Shown one piece after another: positions 46,576 to 57,110 of a stretch of DNA of 63,773 nucleotides. The notes below the pieces were generated by a model. It saw only the letters and a program-made list of their open reading frames with translations. It did no database searches and was not told the origin of the DNA. This DNA comes from Sulfobacillus sp. GTDB taxonomy: Bacteria; Bacillota; Sulfobacillia; Sulfobacillales; Sulfobacillaceae. Location of the stretch: contig DAIDDL010000002.1 in the NCBI GenBank assembly GCA_027309085.1, forward strand, positions 111,063 to 174,835, in the 5' to 3' direction. Position 1 is the first letter of the stretch. Each line of letters opens with the position of its first letter. Made by a program: the position numbers and the translations under genes.

Positions 46576-46959
46576 ATGCCGTATTTTTCTGTACCGCGGC
46601 CGCGGAAGAGCCCGATATTCGAACAAGCCGATCAGAACAGCGATGGTAATTGGCCCACAATCTCTGCAGGGAGGCGGGTTATCCACATTGTCCTTTGCGG
46701 CGGTGCATCTTCTGGATACCCAAAGAGAGATACCACCGGCGCATGTACAGTCACGGTGCACCCACCCCTTGGGGTAATCCGCAAGCGTATCCCTGTGGCA
46801 GTCCAATACGCTCATATGCCCCGTAATCTAGCAGCGAATAACTTTTTAAAAGTTCAATTGTAATTGGTTTTGTCTAGCGTTGTTTCTTCCTGTAACCGCT
46901 CGCGAAGCTCTTAATATGGTGTAAAATTATTTAAACAATAATGCTAAAGGATGAATCTC
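46576..46959. other. Gene-free stretch ahead of the sacsin-like ATPase
   Basis: Contains the 12-base palindrome CCGCGGCCGCGG (46594-46605) and an AT-rich last 50 bases, probably the promoter. Ribosome binding site AAAGGATG precedes the ATG at 46960. Confidence 0.4.
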
Positions 46960-49900
46960 ATGCCACATTCAGAAATTCCACGTTATTTATCGAGGGGTGT
47001 TGACTACTTAGGGGATCTGGGGGCCAAATTACGGGATCTTCAGGGGGTCGAAGCTCTAGTTAATGAGCTTGTTCAAAACGCGGATGATGCCAATGCCACG
47101 AAAGTTATCTTTGACGTGGGCGATGAGGCTCTTTATGTAAAAAATAATCGGCCATTTTCTGCGTGTGCTGATGTCTTTAGCGACAACTGTTCATGGACGG
47201 ACACTAAAGGGCATCGATGCGACTTTCACCGTTTTCGTCTGGTAGCCAGTGGCGATAAACGTCTGCAGGACAATACTACCGGGGCGTTCGGGGTCGGATT
47301 TACTGCTGTCTACCAGATTACCGACCAGCCCGAATTAATTTCAAATGGCCAACACTGGATTATCCATGAAGAGAATCCGGAGAGCCAGCGAATCGTCCTT
47401 TGCACGGATTGCGCCTTATGCCGAGGACACAAGCCCGACGAGACGCAATTCATATTTTGGTGGGCTTTTGATGGGAGCACCCCGTTGCGACGAAGGTTAC
47501 GCTTGCCGCCAGTTGGAAAACACCAACTCCAAGAATTTAACAGGATATTGGTTGAGACGCTCCCGGTCGCCATGCTCTTTCTGAGGCACATCACTCATGT
47601 GGATATTTTCGCGTCAGGAAACCTAATCATAGCCTATGAACGTGTGGTCGAAGACAACGACGTCATCATAGCGGGCAACAAAGAAACTGATATGTGGCAT
47701 GTTTTTCACGGAGCGTTTAGTAAGACCGCCGAAATAATCAAGAACCGCTATCCCGGACAAATTGAGGATAAACGCTCCGCGCGCGTCACGGTAGCTCTTC
47801 AAGTGGGTTACTCTAGCGAAGGGAGATATTGCGCTGGCCTTCCGACAATGCAGACGTCCCGTATTCTAGGACATGTCAACGCCGAATTTTTTACCAAGAC
47901 TGATCGAAAATCCATTATCTTGGATGGAGGCTATCAAACCGAATGGAATAATGCGGCGATTCGTTCTGCTGCGGAAACACTCAGTGAGGACCTCCCTCGA
48001 TTGCTGAATTTACTGGAGCCCGAAGGCTTATGGGACCTTCTGTCATCGTTTCATCATATCGCTTTAGAGTCTCCCCAAGCTCCTGAAGCCAGCTATTGGG
48101 AAAGCATAGCCCCTCGCTTACAGGCCGCTCCTACTGTGCTGACTTCTCGGGACGAGATAGTGCTACCATCACAAGCAAAGTACATTACCATCGCCACGCC
48201 TGCGTTTTGGGAACTTGCCGATAGTTTGGGGATGCCAATTGTGCACCAAAAATTGCGACGATTTCAGAATGTGTTAACGTTGACCGATGTCGGCGTCAAG
48301 CAATTCTCCCTGTCAGACCTGGCAGGCTTGTTCACAGCTGCGGGACTAACCGGAACTCATTCGCCGGAAACGTTACCTGAAGTGTTGCACGGCCAAGGGC
48401 TGGACGTGGCGTGGCAGTTCATCTCTGGGCTAGTTCCAACGGACCGCTCGGAGAAGGGGCGAATCTTGATGCGTCAATGCAGCATTGTACCATGCTCTGA
48501 CGGCCTATACCACAGTCCTACGGCCAGCTTCCATGCCGACCCAGACACGATGTGCCTCTTTAACGGCGTGGACCCCCTCATTCCATTTGCTCAAGTTGAC
48601 AACGATGACTTGCTGAATAAACTTGGAGGAAAGCTTTGGGACGTTCCGGCAGCCATCACACGCATGGAGAATTTATTGCATGACCATCAGCTCGCTCTTT
48701 CCGATGAAAAGGCCGAACAGGTCCTCAGTTGGTTCTTTAAAAGGAGTCAAGAGCTAGCTACGCCGGAGCTCAAACGGCGCCTAAGCGCGTTGCCATTATT
48801 TCCTTCAAACTTGAAAATTTGTCCGTTAGTTGACCTTTTATTGCCAGACGCAACTTTCACCGATGAAATGGGCATTGCATCCCTCGTAGACATACGAAAA
48901 TTGACAGTACCGCGAGATTTCTTGCAGGATCTTGGAGCAAAGGAAATCAACGTAGTGACGTTTGTCACGACTAGTTTATTACCCAGCTATCGCAACGGCA
49001 CGCTTTCACCTGAACAGAAACAACACGCCATCGCTTTTTTAGCTCGACACCTAGGAACTCTACAAGACTCTATAGACGACCCAGATGTGTTTGCAGAGAT
49101 TTCCCTTGCCGAGTGCACAGAAGGTCATTTTCATAGGCCACAAGAGCTTCATTTTTCTGATTTAGCTGTCGCTTTGCTTGGCACGCATTCTCACTATGTG
49201 AAAATCCCTATACACGAAAAAAAAGGGGTTATTGACCTATACAAATGGCTAGGCGTGCATGAAAGACCGTCCAGTGCCTTGATGGTTCAACTCGTCCGCG
49301 AAACCTCATCATCTCCCCCAACTGACTTGGCGATTAAGTTTGTTTATGACGTCATTGAGGAATTGTCAAACCGCTTTAAGACAGATGATACCAAGGCGAG
49401 GTCCGATCCCAACCTCGCATTACTAAGAAACATGGCATGGCTACCATGCGAGTCAGACATGGGTCGGTGGTGGAACCCGCACGATCTATTTCTTACCTAC
49501 CAGAAATACTTGTTTGCCTCACAGGGCGCCTTCTTAGCAATGCCAAAACAAAATCAACACGGACCATTTTTAGAATACTTGGGGCTCAATCCGAGTCCGC
49601 CCGTTCGTCTTGTCGTAAACCATTTAATCTACTGCATAGACCACGGTGAATCAGTAAACGAACAGATCTATCTGTTTCTTACAAATAATGCAGGCGACCC
49701 CACCGTAGGTCAGCTTCTAGGAAAACCATGGCTACGCCTCGATAATGGCCATTTTGTCTCGTCGCAAAAAGTTTTCTGGAGCCACCATCCGTTCGGTAAT
49801 TATCGCTGGCAACTGGACCCCCGATTGAATAAGTACCGTGCATTGTTCGACCGGTTGAAAGTCAAGGAGACTCCGGACTATTCCGACACTTTGAGCGTAC

Positions 49901-51417
49901 TTGGAGAAATCTCTGCGCAATTCACTCCGTACAACAAACCACTAACGGACGAAGCTTTCACCGTGGTCATGCAGTGTTGGGAAATGCTTGAAAAAGCACT
50001 TGAAGACGAAAGTCTACCCGACCAAGCTCTTCAGGATTTGGGAAATAAAAAGGTAGTTCCCAATAGAGATCATGTTTTATATTTTCCTACCGGATTAATT
50101 TTCGAAGACCGAGCAAGCATTCCTCAGAACCTTACTCAGCAGTTAGGGCAACATCTGATCCCATGTCCCGCTATTGGACTTCGTGCCATGCACAGGGCAG
50201 GGGTCCGGTGGTTGAGTAAAGCCATGCAGTCCCAAGTCATCAGCACAGAACAGAACACCAAAGACTTCATGGTTGCCAGTCGAATTTTAACCCGCCGGAA
50301 TCACTTCCTTCGTATACTGGCATCCGCCGACGTTACGCAGCCGGAACACAATTTGAACGAATTGAAAGTATTTCGGGTTTCTCGTCTCTCCGTTGAATAT
50401 CAAGTCCCACTCGAACGGATTACTTTGTCAGCCACCAACTACGTTCCGGCGTACATTTCCATTGTCGACATGACCTTGTACTATGTCCCCACTGACGATA
50501 CTGTGCCTTGGAGCGCTGTTGCACGGGAGATGTCGTGGTTTTTAGCTTCCAAGTTCAGGGCAGCCACCATAGCCTCTGGATTCAAGGACGTCCTTGTCGC
50601 ACAATCAGATAGCGAGGCAAGCACGATCCTGGATGACTTAGGATATCCTCGCGTCGATGTTCTCTTAGACTCCGGACCGAAAGATGCAAGTAATATTGTG
50701 AGTTTTGAAAGCCCCGTTGAAACCAACGGAGGCTGTGGCTCTTTGAAGCCTGAAGACAGCATGCCTAGACATCAAGATCCTCAGGTGGATAGTGAACCCC
50801 GCGTCGCATCGTACGAGGGTAAAACACGGTCCACGGCGCCTTCCATAAATGAAGAAGAAAATCCCGAAGCAACTGAAGATAGGGTGCCACGCCCTTTACC
50901 TTCTCCTCATTCTCAAGCATTGCCACCGATTCAAGCAGACCACCAAGCAATGAGGCGGACATATGTCCGCCACCAACAAACCGACACTACGTCAAAGGAT
51001 CCCCTTGAAGAACATTATGATTCTCGAAATGAGGTGGCCGAGCGAGCGGTCTCCGTAGCGGCGGAATATGAGATAAGCCATGGCCGAACACCTGATATCA
51101 AACCGCACAATCATCGCGGGTATGACATAGAGTCTCTGGATATAGCTGGGCAAATACGGTACATCGAAGTGAAAGGCACTAAAGACCAATGGGGCCGTGC
51201 AGGGGTTGAAGTCACAGCGGCCGAGTTTGGTACTGCGCAAGAGAAAAAGGAAGCATATTGGCTCTATGTAGTGGAATTCGCATTAAGCCCTCAATACCAA
51301 TTATATACCATACAAAATCCAGCGAGGGTCGATAGATTCGTCTATGACAATGGGTGGAGCGCTCTTACCGAGCACACCCTATCTCATCCACCTGTTAAGC
51401 CCCATGATAGCAAATGA
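46960..51417 (+). CDS. Sacsin-like GHKL ATPase with C-terminal DUF3883
   Basis: 1485 residues from ATG 46960 (AAAGGATG six bases upstream; an ATG at 46951 sits too close to its site). The N-terminal GHKL/HSP90-like ATPase has the ELVQNADDANA box at about residue 36 (Glu and Asn for ATP/Mg) and the GAFGVGFTAVYQITD lid at about 108. A very long middle region without recognised motifs follows. The C-terminus, from about 1355, is a DUF3883 domain: GYDIESL and IRYIEVKG give a Asp...Glu-x-Lys pattern as in PD-(D/E)xK nucleases. Large GHKL-DUF3883 proteins are found in bacterial defence islands. Function unproven. Confidence 0.8.
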   Translation: MPHSEIPRYLSRGVDYLGDLGAKLRDLQGVEALVNELVQNADDANATKVIFDVGDEALYVKNNRPFSACADVFSDNCSWTDTKGHRCDFHRFRLVASGDKRLQDNTTGAFGVGFTAVYQITDQPELISNGQHWIIHEENPESQRIVLCTDCALCRGHKPDETQFIFWWAFDGSTPLRRRLRLPPVGKHQLQEFNRILVETLPVAMLFLRHITHVDIFASGNLIIAYERVVEDNDVIIAGNKETDMWHVFHGAFSKTAEIIKNRYPGQIEDKRSARVTVALQVGYSSEGRYCAGLPTMQTSRILGHVNAEFFTKTDRKSIILDGGYQTEWNNAAIRSAAETLSEDLPRLLNLLEPEGLWDLLSSFHHIALESPQAPEASYWESIAPRLQAAPTVLTSRDEIVLPSQAKYITIATPAFWELADSLGMPIVHQKLRRFQNVLTLTDVGVKQFSLSDLAGLFTAAGLTGTHSPETLPEVLHGQGLDVAWQFISGLVPTDRSEKGRILMRQCSIVPCSDGLYHSPTASFHADPDTMCLFNGVDPLIPFAQVDNDDLLNKLGGKLWDVPAAITRMENLLHDHQLALSDEKAEQVLSWFFKRSQELATPELKRRLSALPLFPSNLKICPLVDLLLPDATFTDEMGIASLVDIRKLTVPRDFLQDLGAKEINVVTFVTTSLLPSYRNGTLSPEQKQHAIAFLARHLGTLQDSIDDPDVFAEISLAECTEGHFHRPQELHFSDLAVALLGTHSHYVKIPIHEKKGVIDLYKWLGVHERPSSALMVQLVRETSSSPPTDLAIKFVYDVIEELSNRFKTDDTKARSDPNLALLRNMAWLPCESDMGRWWNPHDLFLTYQKYLFASQGAFLAMPKQNQHGPFLEYLGLNPSPPVRLVVNHLIYCIDHGESVNEQIYLFLTNNAGDPTVGQLLGKPWLRLDNGHFVSSQKVFWSHHPFGNYRWQLDPRLNKYRALFDRLKVKETPDYSDTLSVLGEISAQFTPYNKPLTDEAFTVVMQCWEMLEKALEDESLPDQALQDLGNKKVVPNRDHVLYFPTGLIFEDRASIPQNLTQQLGQHLIPCPAIGLRAMHRAGVRWLSKAMQSQVISTEQNTKDFMVASRILTRRNHFLRILASADVTQPEHNLNELKVFRVSRLSVEYQVPLERITLSATNYVPAYISIVDMTLYYVPTDDTVPWSAVAREMSWFLASKFRAATIASGFKDVLVAQSDSEASTILDDLGYPRVDVLLDSGPKDASNIVSFESPVETNGGCGSLKPEDSMPRHQDPQVDSEPRVASYEGKTRSTAPSINEEENPEATEDRVPRPLPSPHSQALPPIQADHQAMRRTYVRHQQTDTTSKDPLEEHYDSRNEVAERAVSVAAEYEISHGRTPDIKPHNHRGYDIESLDIAGQIRYIEVKGTKDQWGRAGVEVTAAEFGTAQEKKEAYWLYVVEFALSPQYQLYTIQNPARVDRFVYDNGWSALTEHTLSHPPVKPHDSK

Positions 51418-51447
51418 GGAATTCTAACCAATCATAGATGTACTAGG

Positions 51448-51473
51448 CCTAACCACCGTGATTTGTGGTTAGG
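51448..51473 (+). terminator. Stem-loop after the ATPase gene
   Basis: CCTAACCAC and GTGGTTAGG, a perfect 9-base stem with an 8-base loop, 30 bases after the stop. No T-run follows, so a rho-independent terminator is only possible, not shown. Confidence 0.35.
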
Positions 51474-51628
51474 TGAGACACTACGAGTGTCGGCGTGTGG
51501 TGGAGTCACAGCATACACAGACGTAAGCTCGTCATCTTCCTATCGAAATGGCCGACCAAACGGAAACTAGACAAGGATGAATGACGCCCTTTTTCCTAAG
51601 CCATTGATATTAGGCAAGGAACAATATT

Positions 51629-52426
51629 CTATCGTTGAAAATAAGCCATGCCAAGATTAGGTTGTGAAGTACGCAGGGCCAATTCTAATCCAGATTTTTC
51701 TAAAAGCGCCTTGCATTTCGTGAACAATTCAGCACTATGATATTCCATGATCACACGCTGGCTATTTTGAAGAGTTCGGGAAGCTCCCTGAAATACCAGG
51801 AGTTCGGCCCCCTCAACGTCCACCTTCAGGCAGTCTACGGATTCGTCCGGAATAAGCGCGTCTAACGGCTTAACTGGTACCTGGATGACTTGTCGGGTTT
51901 CCCTTTTGAGATCATCACCAGAGATCAGTCGGTTCCATCCCGTTGATTCGGCTGTTATTAGCATGGAAAGCGTATCATCCGTGTCAGCAATAGCGTAAGA
52001 ATAGAGTTTTATATCCACTTCTGGATAGCCAACTTTATTTGCTTCAATATTACGCTGTAAATAGTCGAAGGTTCCAGGTACAGGCTCAAAAGCATATATC
52101 TTTCCCCTCCTCGAGTGTCGTGCAGCCCATAATGTGTAACATCCGATATTAGCCCCGATGTCAACCACTGTCCACCCCGACTTTGGCACAAATGCCTCTA
52201 GCAGTCCGTAAGCTTGCCCTACCCAAATTTCTTCAAACTGCTCTAGGTCTGTCCGATTCGGTGCGTCAATAGATACCCGCGAGAAATCACCGTGAATGCT
52301 GCCCTGTTCAGGTAGAGCGCGCCTCAGATATCGTCCTATTTGGCGGTCACGGATAATAGACAGAAGATCATATGGACGTCTGCTCGCAACACGGCCTAAT
52401 ACGGCGACTTTCTCGTACCATTGCAT
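51629..52426 (-). CDS. FkbM family methyltransferase
   Basis: 265 residues. The SAM-binding motif WTVVDIGANIGCYTLW lies at 85-100, followed by IYAFEPVPGTFDYLQRN and the conserved SVDCLKVDVEGAELLVFQG block. These are the FkbM hallmarks of a SAM-dependent O-methyltransferase, which often methylates sugars or glycolipids. It could serve the surface glycan locus upstream, though it is isolated among defence-like genes. Start has no strong binding site; the annotated ATG is the only plausible one. Confidence 0.85.
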   Translation of the reverse strand: MQWYEKVAVLGRVASRRPYDLLSIIRDRQIGRYLRRALPEQGSIHGDFSRVSIDAPNRTDLEQFEEIWVGQAYGLLEAFVPKSGWTVVDIGANIGCYTLWAARHSRRGKIYAFEPVPGTFDYLQRNIEANKVGYPEVDIKLYSYAIADTDDTLSMLITAESTGWNRLISGDDLKRETRQVIQVPVKPLDALIPDESVDCLKVDVEGAELLVFQGASRTLQNSQRVIMEYHSAELFTKCKALLEKSGLELALRTSQPNLGMAYFQR

Positions 52427-52539
52427 ATCTCCACCAACTTCGTGAATTTATTTCTAACTATAGCAATTTTTCTTACGCTATAACCAAACTTTTACATACC
52501 TAAATTCGACACTCTTTTATCCTCCTTTCAAATTATTTG

Positions 52540-53635
52540 TCACCTGCAGCGATACCGGTCAAATGGGGCTCATGATTGGCTTTCGACTTCCTTATCTCCC
52601 CATCTCCATACCTAACTGCTTCTACCTCCTTTTGCCCGCGCAGGTATATCGTAGCTAACCTTCTCAGTTGGCTTCGCTTCACTGACCCCAACACAAGGGA
52701 AACTCCGCCAGTATTGACCGGTCTGCACAATTCCCGAAGAAAGCTTGTTTCGACCCGTGTTTCCCTTTGTCAAGCCACTGTCGGCATCACTTTGCGACAT
52801 AGACCGGTTTGGTGCATTTACTTTGGCAATCTGCCCGCAACATCCCTTTCCGATAGTGCGCCTGCTCTAAGAAGGAGGTGCGTCCGACTTGCCGGTCGGA
52901 CTGCACCATATTCGCGACAGAGGTTTCCACGGGTATTGCCCGTGGAAACCTGAGCATGGTCTCAATTGGCCAAGCGCACCTTGAATTGAGCAAGAATCGC
53001 CCACTGGAAATCGCATCCCTGAAAGCAAAGCTCTCTGTTGTGTCCATCCTCGTTTCCTCCATCAGTACGGCCGGGCGCCCCGACGGGGCGCGACTGTCGC
53101 TAGGGCTGGGCCCAATCTAGCCTTACCAGTCCGTACTACCATGTTAGAATTCTATCGAAGTAGCCGCCCTTCCCATTCCTGCGGGGTTGTGTTGTCCCCT
53201 GCAGTACCTCGGTACTATGCCGGCCTCCGACTCCCTGTCCCACCCAAGAGCGGGGATTGGCGGTCCTCGCATTGCCCACTTCACTGAACTCTTGGACCAG
53301 ACAGGGTTTCACCGGGTCATTCGCAGTTCTTTCCTTCCGTGCCATCCCTAACCACCCCCCGCAGTATGCAGCGGTACGCCTCGTTCCATGCTCGCTATCG
53401 GGTAGCGATACCCCCATTAGCCGTTGCATTAGCAGGCTTCTCCTTAGTCATGAAGGCTCGCCACTGTCGGGAGGCCACCACGGGTTCACAGTTCGTTACG
53501 GCCCCGAAGTTTGGCTCAGGCCCATCAGATTTCACCTTACGGTGGACACCCTGCCATTGTTGCCTATCGCACTTGAACGAGTTAATTTGCTCGAGTCAGA
53601 CTTTCACTGACAAGAACTGCGACCTGCCGTCGCAC
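52540..53635 (-). ncRNA. Group II intron-like RNA, 5' portion, no maturase
   Basis: Read on the minus strand, a GTGCGAC start (53635 downward) is followed by an AGGGTGTCCACCG... segment and AATCTGATGGGCCTGAGCC, which match in order the start and domain I of chloroplast-like bacterial group II introns. Further on there are stem-loops (52920-52950 and 52889-52909, both perfect). No reverse-transcriptase frame and no domain V were found before 52540. It is either an ORF-less or a 3'-truncated intron. Short frames over it are not protein-like. Confidence 0.5.
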
Positions 53636-54014
53636 ATGACCATGGCAGGTGCTTTCCGTGCCACCGCACTCAAAGTCACCGCGGTAGTCTACCACGAGGC
53701 CAAATTAGGGGTCCTCTCGTATCATGAAACTCCTGAGCGATACCAAGCGGGACGCCAACCAGGGCGCTGCATGCCGCCAGATATGGCAAATCTCAACTTT
53801 CCATTTCCCCTATCTCCAAGGAAATGGCCTTTATTTGCGTCGATGCAGCCTTCGCACATTTTCGCCGTAAATCCCCAGCCGTGCTATACTGGATTCCAAC
53901 TCCGCAATATGTGGCCCCATTGAAGCAATAAAATTGTGGGACGAGCGCGTTGGGTGTAAGCATCCCTATTCCGCAATTGCGGGGAAAAGGGCGGCGATTA
54001 GCCGTCCTCCTCAG
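53636..54014. other. Gene-free stretch before csb2
   Basis: Contains the 12-base palindrome CCGCAATTGCGG (53971-53982). No CRISPR-like repeats of 25-37 bases were found here. Confidence 0.4.
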
Positions 54015-55490
54015 TTATTCCTGGGCGCGAAATAAGCCTAATCCATAGTGTGATTCGAATCCTAGGCCGATAGGCCCCGCAGTGGGTTCTGCGAAGGTTA
54101 TCTGCCAAAACGACCCGGCCGTGTCCGGCCCCATTCGGTCAGCATCGCGGGCCCGCCGGAATTGCACAGGCATGAGCGTCTGGCTGGCCACCCGCACGGT
54201 TTTGAGCGCGAGCAAATTGGCTGGCTCCGAAAACCTGCCTAGCAAGGATAATTCCTTTTGCAACTGTTCGCCCGCTCCGAATTTGCCGTGTTTCTTTGTG
54301 TGCCACGGATGTATATAAGGGGTGACCGACGTCCAGACCCGGGCACGCTTGACCAAATCTGTGATTTTCTCAAAGTCTTCCACTGTGCCCAGCCCTTCCA
54401 ATAAGACAGCCCACTTGAACCCCGACTTGTACCGATACAAGTGCCGGACGGCGCCTAACGCTTGAGCCACTTCCGGGGAAATGCCCATAGGGATATACAC
54501 GAGCATGTGGTCAATGTACCCGTCACCATCGGCATCCTCGGACAGGAAGTACCCGTGCTGGTGACCTTTAGATGGCTCATTTCCCGTACCGCTGAGTTCC
54601 ACTGGCGGGGAGCCAAACCCCGGATACCGATTCATCAAGGCCTTCCGCAAAACATCCCCCATCAAAACGGCATCGCGGATCGATGGTCTTGGGGTTCCCG
54701 CGATTACATACCGCGCCAACGTAGGGGTGCCCAGGGAATAGCCTGTTGGAGTTTTTGGGATTCGGGTCGACAGTTCAGGACCGTCTTCCGTGACATAGCG
54801 TATAGAGCGAGTGCCGGGAGGGCGGCTCCACCTCTCTTTCGACAGGAGATTGGTATCCATAATCAAGGCATCCCAAAGAGTCAATGGCACGGTGGCGGCG
54901 TTTCGAGCGGTTAAAGCGGCATGGTATTCTGCCGCCTCCATAAACCCCTCCCGCCAGATGAGGTAATCACGAGGAGCCATAGGCGCCTGAACCACAGTGT
55001 CAGAAACTTGCTCCGCTCGAACCGCCGGATAACAGTTCAACGGTTGGGAATAATCCTCAGCCCGCTGGGCTACCGCCCAACTTTCGGACCTCCCCAAATA
55101 TGAGAGGCCACCCAGGATCTTGTCAAACAACTCCAACTCCGGTGCCTCCAATAGAACATCGGGCCAGCGCACAATCAGAGGGTCATCGCGTCCTACCACC
55201 AGGAAGCTATCGAAGACGATGTAGCTCGCGCCGGGATGATAGTGCCGGGTATGACCGGACGAGGTGGGCGGCAAGCGGTACAGCGGGTTTTGCCCGGCAA
55301 GTTTGTCTATCAGAGACTTTACCAGCGGTCCGTTTTCGTCATCAGAAACTTTTGCGTAGTAGACGGCAATGAAGGCCCGCAGCAACCGCCATGGGCTGGG
55401 AGGCCATTCCACTTGGCCTTCATTGACGTGATTGCCCCAAGGGGTCGCGTGATATGTGCCGCGCACAAAGCGAATGCTTATGGTTACCAT
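54015..55490 (-). CDS. csb2: Type I-G (formerly I-U) CRISPR protein Csb2
   Basis: 491 residues. The N-terminus carries the family signature GTYHATPWGNHVNEGQVEW and PPSPWRLLRAF. A central SYLGRSESWA and C-terminal IGLGFESHYGLGLF complete it. Csb2 is the Cas5-Cas6 fusion of the Cascade-like complex: it binds the crRNA 5' handle and processes pre-crRNA. The frame is intact and full length. Its usual partners (Csx17/Cas8, cas3, cas4-cas1, cas2) are absent, and the upstream csb1 is reduced to its tail. It is four bases behind that csb1 stop, as in a normal operon. Confidence 0.92.
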   Translation of the reverse strand: MVTISIRFVRGTYHATPWGNHVNEGQVEWPPSPWRLLRAFIAVYYAKVSDDENGPLVKSLIDKLAGQNPLYRLPPTSSGHTRHYHPGASYIVFDSFLVVGRDDPLIVRWPDVLLEAPELELFDKILGGLSYLGRSESWAVAQRAEDYSQPLNCYPAVRAEQVSDTVVQAPMAPRDYLIWREGFMEAAEYHAALTARNAATVPLTLWDALIMDTNLLSKERWSRPPGTRSIRYVTEDGPELSTRIPKTPTGYSLGTPTLARYVIAGTPRPSIRDAVLMGDVLRKALMNRYPGFGSPPVELSGTGNEPSKGHQHGYFLSEDADGDGYIDHMLVYIPMGISPEVAQALGAVRHLYRYKSGFKWAVLLEGLGTVEDFEKITDLVKRARVWTSVTPYIHPWHTKKHGKFGAGEQLQKELSLLGRFSEPANLLALKTVRVASQTLMPVQFRRARDADRMGPDTAGSFWQITFAEPTAGPIGLGFESHYGLGLFRAQE

Positions 55491-55494
55491 GGCA

Positions 55495-55704
55495 TCAGCT
55501 CTCTTTAGTCGCTTTATGATAAGTTAACGGAGTCACCGAAGGATCTCGGAGAGCTCCTGTAGCCGCTGCCGCTTCAATCAGTTCTGGCACCATCTCTTCA
55601 AGGCTAGACAGATCTGGCAGCTCGAAGCCTGCCGGCTGCGTTACGCGGAGCGACACCAAGTCTAAATCACAGGCGGTCCGGCCTGGGACGCCGCCAAACC
55701 GCAT
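55495..55704 (-). pseudogene. csb1: 3' remnant of csb1 (Cas7 of type I-G)
   Basis: 69 residues: RFGGVPGRTACDLD, a SLEEMVPELIEAAAATGAL helix and SVTPLTYHKATKES. The position directly before csb2 and the fragment's CDLDLVSL segment fit the C-terminal end of Csb1, the backbone subunit. The frame upstream meets a stop at once, and the DNA becomes Tn3-transposase-like on the other strand. The rest of csb1 has been removed by that insertion or a linked deletion. Confidence 0.55.
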
Positions 55705-57110
55705 GTGCTGCGGACCTTAGGCTGGGCCGCCGATCCCGCCGAGGCGCTCACCCCATTAGCTCAGGCACTCGATGCCGCCTATCGCCAAACGGCAGCCCAC
55801 TGGGCGGACAATCCGGCCGTCCGGCTCGAATCCGGGGCGATTCGGCCCCGGGTGGTGCTCACGCCACTCGACCGCTTGGAGGAATCCACCGCGCTGCGCA
55901 CACTTCGGCCTCGGGTCGATGCCTTGTTGCCCGCCGTCGCGTTACCCGAGTTGCTGTTAGAAGTCCATCAGTGGACCGGATTTGCGGACGCGTTTACCCA
56001 TGTTAGTGAAGGGGGCGACCGCATTCAGGATTTGGCGCTGAGCATCTGTGCCGTGCTGTTAACGCAAGCCTGTAACATCGGGTGGGAGCCCGTGGTCAAT
56101 CCCGCCGTCCCCGCCCTGGCCCGTGACCGGCTGGCCTGGGTCGCGCAACTATATCCGGGCGGAGACGTTGGCGGCCGGCGACGTGGCCTTCGCCGACGGC
56201 ATGCGCTTTGTGGTGCCGGTCCGTACCCTACACGCGGGGAGCAATCCCAAATACTTTGGCATGGGACGGGGCGTGACCTATTACAACTTCGTGAGCGACC
56301 AATTTAGCGGATTTCATGCATTAGTCGTGCCGGGCACCCTGCGGGATTCGCTGGTGGTGCTGGAGGGACTCCTCGAACAAACCAGCGGTCTGCATCCGCA
56401 CGAAATCATGACCGACACGGCGGGCTATAGCGACCTCATTTTTGGCCTGTTTGGCCTGTTAGGCTATCAATTCAGCCCCCGCTTGGCGGATGTCGGGGAA
56501 GCGCGCTTTTGGCGCATCGCGGCTGACGGCGACTATGGCGTGCTGAACGATCTCGCGCATGCCCGCATCCGGTGGGATCTGATTCAGCGCCATTGGGAGG
56601 ACATGCTCCGGGTGGCTGGCTCCTTGAAGTGGGGCGCGGTGAATGCCACAGCCCTCATCCAAACCCTGCACCGCGGCGGACGACCCACGGTGTTGGGGCG
56701 GGCCATTGGAGAGCTCGCCGGATCTACAAGACACGCTATCTCTTGGCCTACCTGGATGACGCGGGCTATCGGCGGCGGATTCTGACGCAACTTAATCGCG
56801 GGGAAGCGCGGCATAGCCTCGCCCGCGCCGCCTTTTACGGCAAACGGGGGGAACTGCACCAAGCGTATCGGGAAGGCCAGGAAGACCAATTGAATGCGTT
56901 GGGGTTGGTGGTGAATGCGATGGTCCTTTGGAATACGCGGTACATGGGGGTGGCCGTCGATGCCTTGCGGGAGGATGGCGTCTCTATCGACCCGGAGGAC
57001 CTCGGTCGGTTATCACCCTTAAGCCATGACCACATCACCATGTTGGGCCAATACTCGTTTCAGGTGCCCGAATCGGTGGCTCAAGGGCGACTGCGGCCGT
57101 TGATGCGGCT
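55675..57110 (+). pseudogene. Tn3-family transposase core, two frameshifts
   Basis: Three frames in succession cover the C-terminal half of a Tn3-family transposase: LLLEVHQWTGFADAFTH, then NYIRAETLAAGDVAFAD, then LNRGEARHSLARAAFYGKRG and LRPL near the end. Frameshifts near 56145 (one base lost in the QNYIRAE region) and near 56717 (one G lost in GELGRIYKT) break it. The catalytic residues Asp (FVSDQFSGFH), Asp (IMTDTAGYSD) and Glu (GEARHS) remain. No N-terminal half, resolvase or terminal repeat was seen. It joins truncated genes on both sides. Confidence 0.8.

Noticed and set aside
53257-53923. Two long plus-strand frames as proteins
   Set aside because: They lie over the group II intron-like RNA and the sequence is unlike protein; the reverse strand explains the conservation better.
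53940-55500. CRISPR array near csb2
   Set aside because: No run of similar 25-37 base repeats with regular spacers was seen; only single short palindromes.
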